DNA from: Bacteroidota bacterium
GTDB lineage: Bacteria; Bacteroidota; Bacteroidia; Chitinophagales; Chitinophagaceae
Reading direction: 5' to 3'
Assembly (NCBI GenBank): GCA_023415275.1
Contig: JAEZLJ010000089.1
Span: 1 to 43,595, forward strand
DNA: 43,595 nucleotides
The position numbers and the translations under genes were made by a program. Of the stretch, positions 26,423-33,891 are shown in pieces. The notes beneath the pieces were generated by a model. It saw only the letters and a list, made by a program, of their open reading frames with translations, made no database searches and had not been told where the DNA came from. How positions within the stretch are numbered: position 1 is the first letter of the stretch; each line of letters starts with the position of its first letter.

Positions 26423-27261
26423 CCATAGACTTATTTCATAAGGTAAGCTTTGATTGCAGCAAGGTGGTGACTAGAAGTTACAGCACTTCTTTTTCTTCTG
26501 CCATCAGGTTATTGCATAGCGACCTGCGGGTTCCTATTTACAATATTTATGGATTTGTACGCTTGGCTGATGAAATAGTGGATACTTTCCATGAGCATGA
26601 CAAGCTGGATTTATTGCAGCAGTTCAAAACAGAAACTTTTACCGCAATCGATAGGCGAATTAGTCTGAATCCTATTTTAAATAGTTTTCAAAAAACCGTC
26701 AATGAATATCAAATTGATCACCAATTAATTCATGCCTTTTTTAAAAGCATGGAGTCTGACCTCACTCAAAACACTTATGACAGGCAGGGATATGAAGAAT
26801 ACATTTACGGATCAGCTGAAGTAGTTGGCTTGATGTGCTTGTATGTTTTTTGTGAGGGCAACCGTCAGCTTTATAATAAGTTGAAAGCCTATGCAAGGGC
26901 CCTGGGCGCAGCCTTTCAAAAAGTAAATTTTCTGAGAGATATCCAATATGACTTTAATGATCTGTCAAGGTTATATTTTCCCGGATGCGACTTTCATAAT
27001 TTTACCGAGCATGATAAGGAAAAAATAGAAGAAGATATTGAACTGGACTTTAAAAAGGCTTATAAGGGAATTATATCATTGCCAATAAAAGCAAGGTTTG
27101 GCGTATATGTTGCCTATAAGTATTATTATTCACTTTTTAGAAAGATCAGGGAAATTCATCATAAGGAGATCTTGCGTCAGCGCATACGGATACCGAATTA
27201 CCAGAAAGCATTTATTATCATAAGGGCAAGTGTAAAAAATGGATTACGTTTGATAGAATGA
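26419..27261 (+). CDS. crtB: Phytoene synthase
   Basis: A 280-residue squalene/phytoene synthase family enzyme joining two geranylgeranyl diphosphates. Both magnesium-binding DxxxD motifs are intact: DEIVD at 51-55 and DIQYD at 174-178. The N-terminal SYSTSFSSAIRLL block and the C-terminal YKYYYSLFRKI segment are typical of bacterial CrtB. ATGA overlaps join it to crtI and idi. No geranylgeranyl diphosphate synthase gene (crtE) is in the window. Confidence 0.92.
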   Translation: MTIDLFHKVSFDCSKVVTRSYSTSFSSAIRLLHSDLRVPIYNIYGFVRLADEIVDTFHEHDKLDLLQQFKTETFTAIDRRISLNPILNSFQKTVNEYQIDHQLIHAFFKSMESDLTQNTYDRQGYEEYIYGSAEVVGLMCLYVFCEGNRQLYNKLKAYARALGAAFQKVNFLRDIQYDFNDLSRLYFPGCDFHNFTEHDKEKIEEDIELDFKKAYKGIISLPIKARFGVYVAYKYYYSLFRKIREIHHKEILRQRIRIPNYQKAFIIIRASVKNGLRLIE

Positions 27262-27812
27262 TTACCCAGGAAGTCATATTAGTAAATGAGCATGATGATG
27301 CAATAGGCACGATGGAAAAATTGGAGGCTCACCAAAAAGGACTTTTACACAGGGCATTCAGTGTTTTCATATTCAATAAAGAAGGCCGCATGCTTTTGCA
27401 ACAAAGGGCACGTCATAAGTATCACGGTGCTCATTTGTGGACCAATGCCTGCTGCAGCCATCCATATCCCAATGAGATCACTAAAGATGCCGCTGAAAGA
27501 AGGTTAAAGGAAGAACTGGGATTTTCAACCCGGATACAGGAGATATTTTCCTTTTTGTATAAGGCTGACGTAGAAAACCAGTTAGTTGAACATGAATATG
27601 ACCATGTGTTTGCTGGTGAATATGATCAGGAAATAAATCCTAATGAATTGGAAGTGGCCAACATTGATTACAGGGAAATGGCCGACATAAAAAAAGATAT
27701 TGAATTAAATCCAACGCATTACACCTCCTGGTTCAAAATTGCATTTCCAAGAATAGAGAAATGGTGGCAAGAAAATTACAATAATGTAAGTGTAAACAGC
27801 CGCGTTTCATGA
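27258..27812 (+). CDS. idi: Isopentenyl-diphosphate delta-isomerase, type I
   Basis: A Nudix-fold isomerase of 184 residues that balances IPP and DMAPP for the isoprenoid supply. The catalytic cysteine is in TNACCSHP (Cys65/Cys66) and the acidic residues in EHEYDHVF (Glu111, Glu113). The Nudix-like helix is AAERRLKEELGF. The length is normal for the bacterial type I enzyme. It overlaps both neighbours by four bases, and its placement inside the carotenoid operon means precursor supply rises together with the pigment genes. Confidence 0.92.
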   Translation: MITQEVILVNEHDDAIGTMEKLEAHQKGLLHRAFSVFIFNKEGRMLLQQRARHKYHGAHLWTNACCSHPYPNEITKDAAERRLKEELGFSTRIQEIFSFLYKADVENQLVEHEYDHVFAGEYDQEINPNELEVANIDYREMADIKKDIELNPTHYTSWFKIAFPRIEKWWQENYNNVSVNSRVS

Positions 27813-28312
27813 TCACTTTATTATTCATATTTGTCCTTTTGTGTACTTTTTTTCTAATGGAAGGCATTACCTGGTTAACCCATCGCTATATCATGCATGG
27901 TATATTATGGGTTTTGCATAAAGATCATCATCAAAAGGAGCCTGGCTTCTTTGAAAAGAATGACTGGTTCTTTGTCATTTTTGCCGTACCAAGCATTTTA
28001 TTGATATTAACAGGTACTTTGAAATCCATTTGGTGGTCACAGGCAATTGGCTTTGGGATCATGGCCTATGGGGCTGCTTATTTTATTGTACATGATGTGA
28101 TCATTCACCAGCGCTTTAAATGGTTTTCAAAAAGCCGCAATACTTATGTGCGTGCCATTAAGTGGGCCCATAAAATGCACCACAAGCATTTGAATAAAGA
28201 GCATGGAGAAAGTTTTGGAATGTTATTGGTTCATAAAAAATATTGGGAGAAAGTGAAAAGAGACAGGCAACTGATGGCATCAAAAAAAGTTAACTATGCG
28301 CCGGAACAATAA
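27809..28312 (+). CDS. crtZ: Beta-carotene hydroxylase
   Basis: A di-iron membrane hydroxylase of 167 residues that adds 3-hydroxyl groups to beta-ionone rings. Histidine boxes are clear: HRYIMHG, HKDHHQ, HDVIIHQRF and HKMHHKHLNKEHGESFG. Between them are hydrophobic spans such as WFFVIFAVPSILLILTG. With CrtY this gives zeaxanthin. The ATG overlaps the idi stop. Confidence 0.9.
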   Translation: MITLLFIFVLLCTFFLMEGITWLTHRYIMHGILWVLHKDHHQKEPGFFEKNDWFFVIFAVPSILLILTGTLKSIWWSQAIGFGIMAYGAAYFIVHDVIIHQRFKWFSKSRNTYVRAIKWAHKMHHKHLNKEHGESFGMLLVHKKYWEKVKRDRQLMASKKVNYAPEQ

Positions 28313-28376
28313 CAATTGCCAATGTCTGTATGGTATCATTTAAATCAACCTATTATTTCCTGGTCTGAAATCCCCA

Positions 28377-29507
28377 ATTCAATACGATTACATTATTAGT
28401 GGTGCAGGATGTGCAGGATTAAGCCTTGCCATGCATTTGATTCAATCAGGGAAGTTTACTGATAAACGTATACTACTTATAGATAAGGATCCTAAAAAAG
28501 CCAATGATCGCACCTGGTGTTTTTGGGAAAAGAATTCCGGTCTTTTTGAAAATATTGTATATAAAAACTGGCAAAAACTTTCCTTTTATGGACAGGATTT
28601 TGCTGATGAGCTTAATATAGCTCCCTATACTTACAAAATGATCAGGGGTGTAGATTTCTATACCTATTGTTTAAATGAGGTCAGCAAGCATCCCAATTTT
28701 ACCGTTCGCTTTGATACAGTGGAAGAAATCTTTAGCGATGGAAATACTGGCATAAGGGTGAATGGAGAATACATGTATTCTGATTATGTCTTCAATAGCA
28801 TCATATTTAATAAGCCCAACTTAACATCCAGGCAATATTGGTTATTACAGCATTTTAAAGGTTGGGTCATTGAAACGGAAGATCATATTTTCAATGATGA
28901 AAAGGCGACCTTAATGGACTTTAGGCCATCACAGGAAAATGGAACTACATTTTGCTATGTGCTTCCCTTCGCCTCTAATAAAGCTATTGTTGAATACACG
29001 CTTTTCAGTAAATCGCTTTTGACTCCAAATGAGTATGACCGGAATCTTAAACATTATATTGTTAACACTCTAAAAATTGGTTCCTTCAAAGTGCTGGAAG
29101 TAGAGTTTGGTATCATTCCTATGACCAATTTCAATTTTTCTCCCCGGCGGAATAATATCGTTAATCTTGGTACAGCTGGCGGGCGCACTAAGGGCTCAAG
29201 TGGATATACCTTCAGGTCTATCCAAAAACACAGCCAGGAACTGGTGCAACAATTAATTAATCATGGTGATCCGGAAAGCAGAAAAGTCCCCGGGAGATAC
29301 ACTTTTTATGACAGTGTATTATTGAATATCTTATATAAAAACAGCCTGCCGGGCAAACAGATTTTTACTGACCTGTTTCAAAAAAATGATGCACCCTCTG
29401 TACTTAAATTTCTTGATAATGAGAGTTCACTGGGAGAAGAATTGAAAATAATATCTACGCTTCCTACCTGGCCATTTTTGAAAGCTGCAGTTAATCAATT
29501 GTTTTAA
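28377..29507 (+). CDS. crtY: Lycopene beta-cyclase with an abnormal 5' end
   Basis: This FAD-dependent cyclase turns lycopene into beta-carotene. The dinucleotide motif YDYIISGAGCAGLSLAMHL is complete. NDRTWCFWEKN and YTFRSIQKHSQ are characteristic of bacterial CrtY. The first ATG in this frame (28431) is after the glycines of that motif, so it cannot be the native start. Upstream the frame is open only to a TAA at 28341-28343 and contains no ATG, GTG or TTG. The ATT at 28377 would give a family-like N-terminus (IQYDYII); a CTG at 28365 is another option. Alternatively translation begins at the ATG at 28322 in another frame, which would join this one if a C were lost from the C4 run at 28372-28375. 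The stop overlaps the convergent thioredoxin gene. Confidence 0.8.
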   Translation: MQYDYIISGAGCAGLSLAMHLIQSGKFTDKRILLIDKDPKKANDRTWCFWEKNSGLFENIVYKNWQKLSFYGQDFADELNIAPYTYKMIRGVDFYTYCLNEVSKHPNFTVRFDTVEEIFSDGNTGIRVNGEYMYSDYVFNSIIFNKPNLTSRQYWLLQHFKGWVIETEDHIFNDEKATLMDFRPSQENGTTFCYVLPFASNKAIVEYTLFSKSLLTPNEYDRNLKHYIVNTLKIGSFKVLEVEFGIIPMTNFNFSPRRNNIVNLGTAGGRTKGSSGYTFRSIQKHSQELVQQLINHGDPESRKVPGRYTFYDSVLLNILYKNSLPGKQIFTDLFQKNDAPSVLKFLDNESSLGEELKIISTLPTWPFLKAAVNQLF

Positions 29508-29803
29508 TTGCTGTGTTGATTGATTACCTGTACAAGCGTGTTAGCAGGTACCACACCTGATTGACGCCATTTAACTTGCCCATCCTTGAATAATATCAAA
29601 GTAGGAACTCCCCTTATCTGGAACTGCTCCGCGGCCTGTTGATTTTTATCGATATCAATCTTTATTATAGTGGCCTTGTCTCCTAAGGCATCTTTGGTCT
29701 GTTTTAAAATGGGCGCCATCATTTTACAGGGACCGCACCATTCTGCAAAGAAATCTACCAAAACAGGTTTGCCCGATTGTATTACTTGCTGGAAACTGGA
29801 CAT
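29504..29803 (-). CDS. trxA: Thioredoxin
   Basis: A 99-residue thioredoxin with the redox motif WCGPC (Cys23, Cys26) and the cis-proline in RGVPTL (Pro67). The frame is open upstream to an ATG at 29869, but the added 22 residues are not thioredoxin-like, so I start at MSSFQQV. It is downstream of ligD on the same strand with a gap of about 120 nt. Its stop interlocks with the crtY stop through a shared TTAA. Confidence 0.9.
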   Translation of the reverse strand: MSSFQQVIQSGKPVLVDFFAEWCGPCKMMAPILKQTKDALGDKATIIKIDIDKNQQAAEQFQIRGVPTLILFKDGQVKWRQSGVVPANTLVQVINQHSN

Positions 29804-29922
29804 ATGTTTTTTCAATTTAAAATACATATACTGTACCAACCAGGTAAAACTTGTCATTAAGTCATGCATCCCTTATTTCAAACGCAAGATCAATGTGCTT
29901 GCTAATGTTTAAAGAGGTATGA

Positions 29923-32022
29923 TCAGATGAGGTTAGACAGGGCTTTCAAAATATTGTTAAGGTCAATGCCCTTTCCAATAACGCCTTCAAAAAGATCACC
30001 TTCCGTACGTAATCTTTCAAAGATATTTTTCATAGTGAAATCAGAGATCTGCAAGCCTTTTTTTACCTCATCCCAGTGTAAAGGGGCTGAAACGGTGGCT
30101 CCTGGTTTAGGGCGAACAGAATAAGGGGAACAAATAGTTTGAATAGGCCTGTTTTGAAGATAATCTATGTAAATCTTATCAGTACGTTTTGAGGGGCTCC
30201 GAACCAGGCTTGTGAACGATGGCAATTCCTCATGAACAACATTAGCAATCAATTCTGCCAGTTGTTTTGATTGTTCGTAGTTGTATTTGGCTCCCAATGG
30301 AATATAAATGTGAATCCCTGTAGATCCTGAGGTTTTGGGAAACGAAGGTATCTGTAATGAGTCTAGTACTTTTTTAACCACGATAGCAGTCTCAATTACT
30401 TTCTCAAATGCAATGTCACCTGGATCAAGGTCTATTACGCTCCAGTCGGGATGATTAGGTCTTTGAATCCTGGAATGCCAGGGGTTGATCTCAATACAAC
30501 CCAGGTTGACCATATATATCAGCGAAGCCATATTGGTGCAGATCAGGAAGTTTTTGGGTCCCGAGCTATCGCTCATTCTCTCAAAAGTTTTGATCCACTT
30601 ATCAATGTGTTCGCCCATGTTCTTATGGTAAAAGCTCTTGCCTTCAATGCCGTTAGGATAGCGGTTCAGAGATTGGGGCCTGTCAACAATATAGGGCATG
30701 ATGTATTCCTCTATATTATAGTAATAGTTGACCAGGTCACCTTTAGTGATCTTTTCCTTGATCCAGAATACCTTATTCAGATTAGTTAATTTCAGGTCAT
30801 GGCCATTTATGATAGCCATCTTGTCTTTATCATGAGGTAAAACCAAGGCATCTGGCTGGCTGATTTCTCCTGCCTTGGATATGATGTCCTGGGTATCTTG
30901 TTCCTTTTCATCATTAAGTTCAAATGCTACTTTATCTTCTCTCAGTCCCTGGAAGGAGGCATGCCTCATAATTCCCTCACCAGTGAGTTCAGTATATTTT
31001 ACTTCCCCCACCAGGAATGGCTTCAACCAAACTACAGCATCATTAATAGCAGGTTCTTCATCAAATGGGCATTTTTTTGTGATATGGGGTTTCATTTTTT
31101 TCAAAAGCTCTTGTTGTGATTGCTGGCTAAACCCTGTACCAGCCTGGCCTATAAATTCCAACTTATCCTTATGGTACACACCAAATATTATTGAACTGAA
31201 CAGCCTGTCTGATTCTTTTTTTCTTGTATATCCACAAATTATGGCTTCATGTCTTTGATCTGCTTTTATTTTCAACCAGGCTTTGCTTCGAGAATCCGGG
31301 ATGTAAGTGGAATCCTTTTTCTTGGCAATGATTCCTTCCAGGTTGTTTTCCCGGGCAATTTCAAAAAAGTCTTTACCTATAGAATCAATATGATCACTAT
31401 AGCGGATGACACCATTGTCTGGAATGATCTTCTTTAGAATTTCTTGTCTCAAAGAAAGCGGTTCTTCCATGATGTTCATGCCATCCAACCATAACAGGTC
31501 AAAAACATAATATACCAACTGTCCTTGCTTTTTCTTTTCCCATAATTGAATGCTGTTGAAATCCGGCACTCCGGATTCATTCAGTACCACCACTTCTCCA
31601 TCTACTACCGCGTTGATCTGCCATTGTTGAAGCGCATAGTATACATCCTCGAATTTCGAATTGAAAGAATTATTGTTCCTGGACCTGATTTCAACGTCAC
31701 CCATTTTTAAATAGGAAAGGCACCGGTACCCATCAAGTTTCAATTCAAATTGCCATGCCTCATCATTAAATGGTTCATCCACGAGCGTAGCCAGCATGGG
31801 TTTTATATCATGTGGCATTTTGCCTGGTGTGGAGCGGGAGAGTTTTCTTTTTTCCAGTTCTATGATACTTGCCAGGCTTTTTTTATGTCCCGGAACATCA
31901 ATAGATATGGAAGTACTTTTCTTTGCCTTAGTATTCTTCTTTTTAACCGGCAATTTCTTTAATGGCTTACTTAAGGGGTGAGAAGTTTTTTTGGGGTCAC
32001 GCAATTTTCTTGGTAGGCTCAT
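29923..32022 (-). CDS. ligD: LigD: ATP-dependent DNA ligase plus primase-polymerase domain
   Basis: A 699-residue non-homologous end-joining ligase. A lysine-rich, probably disordered N-terminus (about 65 residues) leads into the adenylation domain with the nucleotide lysine Lys95 in ELKLDGYR, then EGIIAKKKDS and the oligonucleotide-binding fold. From about residue 405 comes the LigD polymerase domain, with the metal-binding DLDPGD segment and SGSTGIHIYIPL. The separate phosphoesterase domain found in longer LigD proteins is absent. The partner Ku is not in the window. It lies downstream of the DnaA-box cluster. Confidence 0.9.
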   Translation of the reverse strand: MSLPRKLRDPKKTSHPLSKPLKKLPVKKKNTKAKKSTSISIDVPGHKKSLASIIELEKRKLSRSTPGKMPHDIKPMLATLVDEPFNDEAWQFELKLDGYRCLSYLKMGDVEIRSRNNNSFNSKFEDVYYALQQWQINAVVDGEVVVLNESGVPDFNSIQLWEKKKQGQLVYYVFDLLWLDGMNIMEEPLSLRQEILKKIIPDNGVIRYSDHIDSIGKDFFEIARENNLEGIIAKKKDSTYIPDSRSKAWLKIKADQRHEAIICGYTRKKESDRLFSSIIFGVYHKDKLEFIGQAGTGFSQQSQQELLKKMKPHITKKCPFDEEPAINDAVVWLKPFLVGEVKYTELTGEGIMRHASFQGLREDKVAFELNDEKEQDTQDIISKAGEISQPDALVLPHDKDKMAIINGHDLKLTNLNKVFWIKEKITKGDLVNYYYNIEEYIMPYIVDRPQSLNRYPNGIEGKSFYHKNMGEHIDKWIKTFERMSDSSGPKNFLICTNMASLIYMVNLGCIEINPWHSRIQRPNHPDWSVIDLDPGDIAFEKVIETAIVVKKVLDSLQIPSFPKTSGSTGIHIYIPLGAKYNYEQSKQLAELIANVVHEELPSFTSLVRSPSKRTDKIYIDYLQNRPIQTICSPYSVRPKPGATVSAPLHWDEVKKGLQISDFTMKNIFERLRTEGDLFEGVIGKGIDLNNILKALSNLI

Positions 32023-32111
32023 ATACTATATAGTTACAAAAAACAAGTGCCAATTGCCAGTCATAGCTTTAAGTATAGCTCATAATTTACTGAAACATAA
32101 TTGGTTGTAAT

Positions 32112-32165
32112 TTATCCACGCTTATCCACCGGAATGCACATCTGGTAGGAATTTTCTGTGAATAA
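32112..32165. promoter_or_regulatory. Cluster of DnaA-box-like 9-mers
   Basis: TTATCCACG (32112-32120) and TTATCCACC (32122-32130) are direct repeats ten bp apart, each one base off the DnaA box TTATNCACA. TGTGAATAA (32157-32165) is a perfect box on the minus strand. A further perfect copy of TGTGAATAA lies at 32569-32577. Next to the cluster is an AT-rich stretch with the palindrome TTATTATATAATAA (32193-32206). This may be an origin-like or DnaA-titrating site, or a regulated ligD promoter. Confidence 0.4.
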
Positions 32166-32226
32166 GTCAATCATACTATTGGTTCTCAATAGTTATTATA
32201 TAATAAATGCGGGAAGTGTAAAAATG

Positions 32227-32254
32227 AAACCCCTTTTGAACAAAAGGGGTTTTT
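32227..32254 (-). terminator. Strong intrinsic terminator, probably bidirectional
   Basis: AAACCCCTTTTG (32227-32238) pairs perfectly with CAAAAGGGGTTT (32241-32252) across a two-base AA centre, so a few inner pairs will open into the loop. On the minus strand the stem comes 22 nt after the stop of the small membrane-protein gene and is followed by a T-rich stretch. T-rich sequence (32250-32254) also follows in the plus direction. Confidence 0.8.
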
Positions 32255-32274
32255 GACTTTATGAGAGTTGAAAT

Positions 32275-32376
32275 TTAAACATTTAGATACCACAGTACAC
32301 TCAATAATGTGATAAGAAAAATAACAGTGTGATACAGCTCTTTGCCGTGATCTTTTTGAATTTGTTTTTGTTTCAT
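32275..32376 (-). CDS. 33-residue single-pass membrane protein
   Basis: A short minus-strand frame beginning with ATG codes for a basic, polar N-terminus (MKQKQIQKDHGKELYH) and one hydrophobic helix (TVIFLITLLSVLWYLNV) that reaches the C-terminus. A strong terminator lies just beyond its stop codon, as expected for a real transcription unit. I do not recognise the family. It would be an inner-membrane protein with the N-terminus most likely in the cytoplasm. No clear Shine-Dalgarno sequence is present, which is normal in this phylum. A chance frame cannot be excluded at this length, but stop, helix and terminator together make it credible. Confidence 0.6.
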   Translation of the reverse strand: MKQKQIQKDHGKELYHTVIFLITLLSVLWYLNV

Positions 32377-32510
32377 AGCGGTAGCGTTTAAGAGTGATGA
32401 ATACTCCATAGGAAAATGGACGCTATGATTTTTCTTTAGGGAATTGGTAAGGATCAGATAATATGTTCGCTGAACATAAAAAAGGGAATTTCAGTAGGAG
32501 ATGGGTACGT

Positions 32511-32551
32511 ATGTAAACTGATGTAAACCTAGTTGGTGATTTTTATGTTTG
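32511..32551 (+). promoter_or_regulatory. Candidate promoter of the PagL-like gene with direct repeats
   Basis: TATGTTTG (32544-32551) matches the -7 consensus exactly. Two copies of ATGTAAAC one helical turn apart (32511-32518, 32521-32528) lie where a -33 element or an activator site would be. The implied leader is about 130 nt long. Tentative. Confidence 0.35.
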
Positions 32552-32688
32552 CAATAGGAAATCTACGATGTGAATAACTTGCATAGGATGCATATTTGCA
32601 GAACTTAAATTTTAAATCTAAGAGTTTAAGCCTTCAATCCAGGTATAAATAATGTATCATTGAAGTCTTTTAAAAGTGAATCATTTAC

Positions 32689-33891
32689 ATGAGCCATAAG
32701 TTCCTAAGTATTACCATTGTTTCTATACTGTCTATTTTTTGCCTGTCAAATCTTGTTATTGCCCAGGATAACAGAACTCAATATCCATCCTTCCTGGCCA
32801 ATTCCTATTTTAATGTCAACATTGGTTACATTAATTATCCTTTTTCAAAAGCACAGTTAGAACCTGGAAATCAGGTCGAGTCCATAGAGGTTCCTCATAC
32901 AGCGGTTAGAGTAGTACTCCTCGGGCATCAGTTCAATAAATACCTTTCCGCACAGGTAAGCTATATGCGGCCGGTAAAATATGTGGCTTATAAAAACATA
33001 AATGGCGACAAGCTTGATCATCATGTATGGATGCATTTCGGATCGTTGAGCGCTAAAGGGCAGTTGCCTATAGGTGAAAAACTGGCAATTTATGGTGAGG
33101 CAGGACTTGGAATCGTAACCAGGAAGGGTTTTAATATCAACGATAAACCTATCGTTAAAAATGCAAGCTATGGTACTGTATTCACCGGTGGTGGTATCGA
33201 GTTGCATGCCAACCGCCGGTGGGACTTTTTATTAGGCGCCTCCTATTTACCTGGCAGTATAGAACAGAATCAACCACACACTATATATTATTCTGCAGGA
33301 TTTCGTTATAATATGAGACCGCTTTCTGAAGAAAGAGTACAAAAGGCGCAACAAGCTGGTTATACATTCCCGCACAACCTGGTACAGGTTGGATATACTA
33401 CCAATTCAATGGGTTATGCCATTAATAATTTCACTTCTAAAACGATACCTATTTTCTGGGGTGGGGGCGTTGAAATTGAAAAAGGCCTTACAGTCAGATA
33501 CCAACGCAACGTATATCATACCGGGAAAGTATTTGCCTTGAACATTGGAACAAGTGCTTCCTGGTGGAGAAGCAAAATAAATAAGGATGAATTTTATACC
33601 CTTGCCCTCTCACCAATATTCCAGTTCAATGTATTGCGTACCAGGCCAGTTGATTTCTATCTCTTTTATTCTTTGGCTGGTCCCAGTTATATTTCCAGGC
33701 TTACTATTGATGGAAGCCAAACAGGAAGACACTTCACCTTCCAGGATTTCATGGGTGTAGGATTATTTGCTGGAAAAAAGAAGCACATCAATGCTGAAGT
33801 GAACATCAATCACTATTCTAACGGCAACATATTTACAGAGAATGCTGGAGTAAAAATTCCCCTGACATTTACTTTGGGATATGCGTTTTAA
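32689..33891 (+). CDS. Outer-membrane double-barrel protein with PagL-like acyloxyacyl hydrolase domain
   Basis: A 400-residue exported protein. The signal peptide is MSHKFLSITIVSILSIFCLS and onward to about Ala25. Residues 30-215 look like an outer-membrane beta-barrel (alternating aromatic strands such as YYSAGFRYNM). Residues 225-400 resemble PagL, the outer-membrane lipid A 3-O-deacylase, with the catalytic-type NHYSNGN (His and Ser) near the end and a terminal aromatic strand FTLGYAF used for barrel insertion. PagL's acid does not align exactly; a Glu is present seven residues after the Ser. Bacterial PagL proteins are normally a single barrel of under 200 residues, so the tandem form is unusual. 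Its stop interlocks with the convergent GT2 stop. Confidence 0.75.
   Translation: MSHKFLSITIVSILSIFCLSNLVIAQDNRTQYPSFLANSYFNVNIGYINYPFSKAQLEPGNQVESIEVPHTAVRVVLLGHQFNKYLSAQVSYMRPVKYVAYKNINGDKLDHHVWMHFGSLSAKGQLPIGEKLAIYGEAGLGIVTRKGFNINDKPIVKNASYGTVFTGGGIELHANRRWDFLLGASYLPGSIEQNQPHTIYYSAGFRYNMRPLSEERVQKAQQAGYTFPHNLVQVGYTTNSMGYAINNFTSKTIPIFWGGGVEIEKGLTVRYQRNVYHTGKVFALNIGTSASWWRSKINKDEFYTLALSPIFQFNVLRTRPVDFYLFYSLAGPSYISRLTIDGSQTGRHFTFQDFMGVGLFAGKKKHINAEVNINHYSNGNIFTENAGVKIPLTFTLGYAF

Larger units (their letters stand above)
32023..32688. other. 666-bp gap between ligD and the PagL-like gene
   Basis: Besides the DnaA-like boxes, terminator and small membrane-protein gene listed separately, the stretch holds only short motifs. 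ATGTTC-GCT-GAACAT (32463-32477) is a 6-bp-arm palindrome. ATGTAAAC occurs twice, ten bp apart (32511-32518 and 32521-32528). I see no RNA gene that I can name. Confidence 0.6.

Noticed and set aside
29804..29869. 22-residue N-terminal extension of thioredoxin
   Set aside because: The residues are not thioredoxin-like and are not a clear signal peptide; the internal ATG gives a standard 99-residue protein.
30451..31437. Several plus-strand open frames opposite ligD
   Set aside because: They are shadows of a full-length LigD with intact ligase and polymerase motifs and have no family-like sequence themselves.
32373..32688. Additional small genes in the right half of the ligD-PagL gap
   Set aside because: I found no frame with a start, sensible composition and supporting signals.
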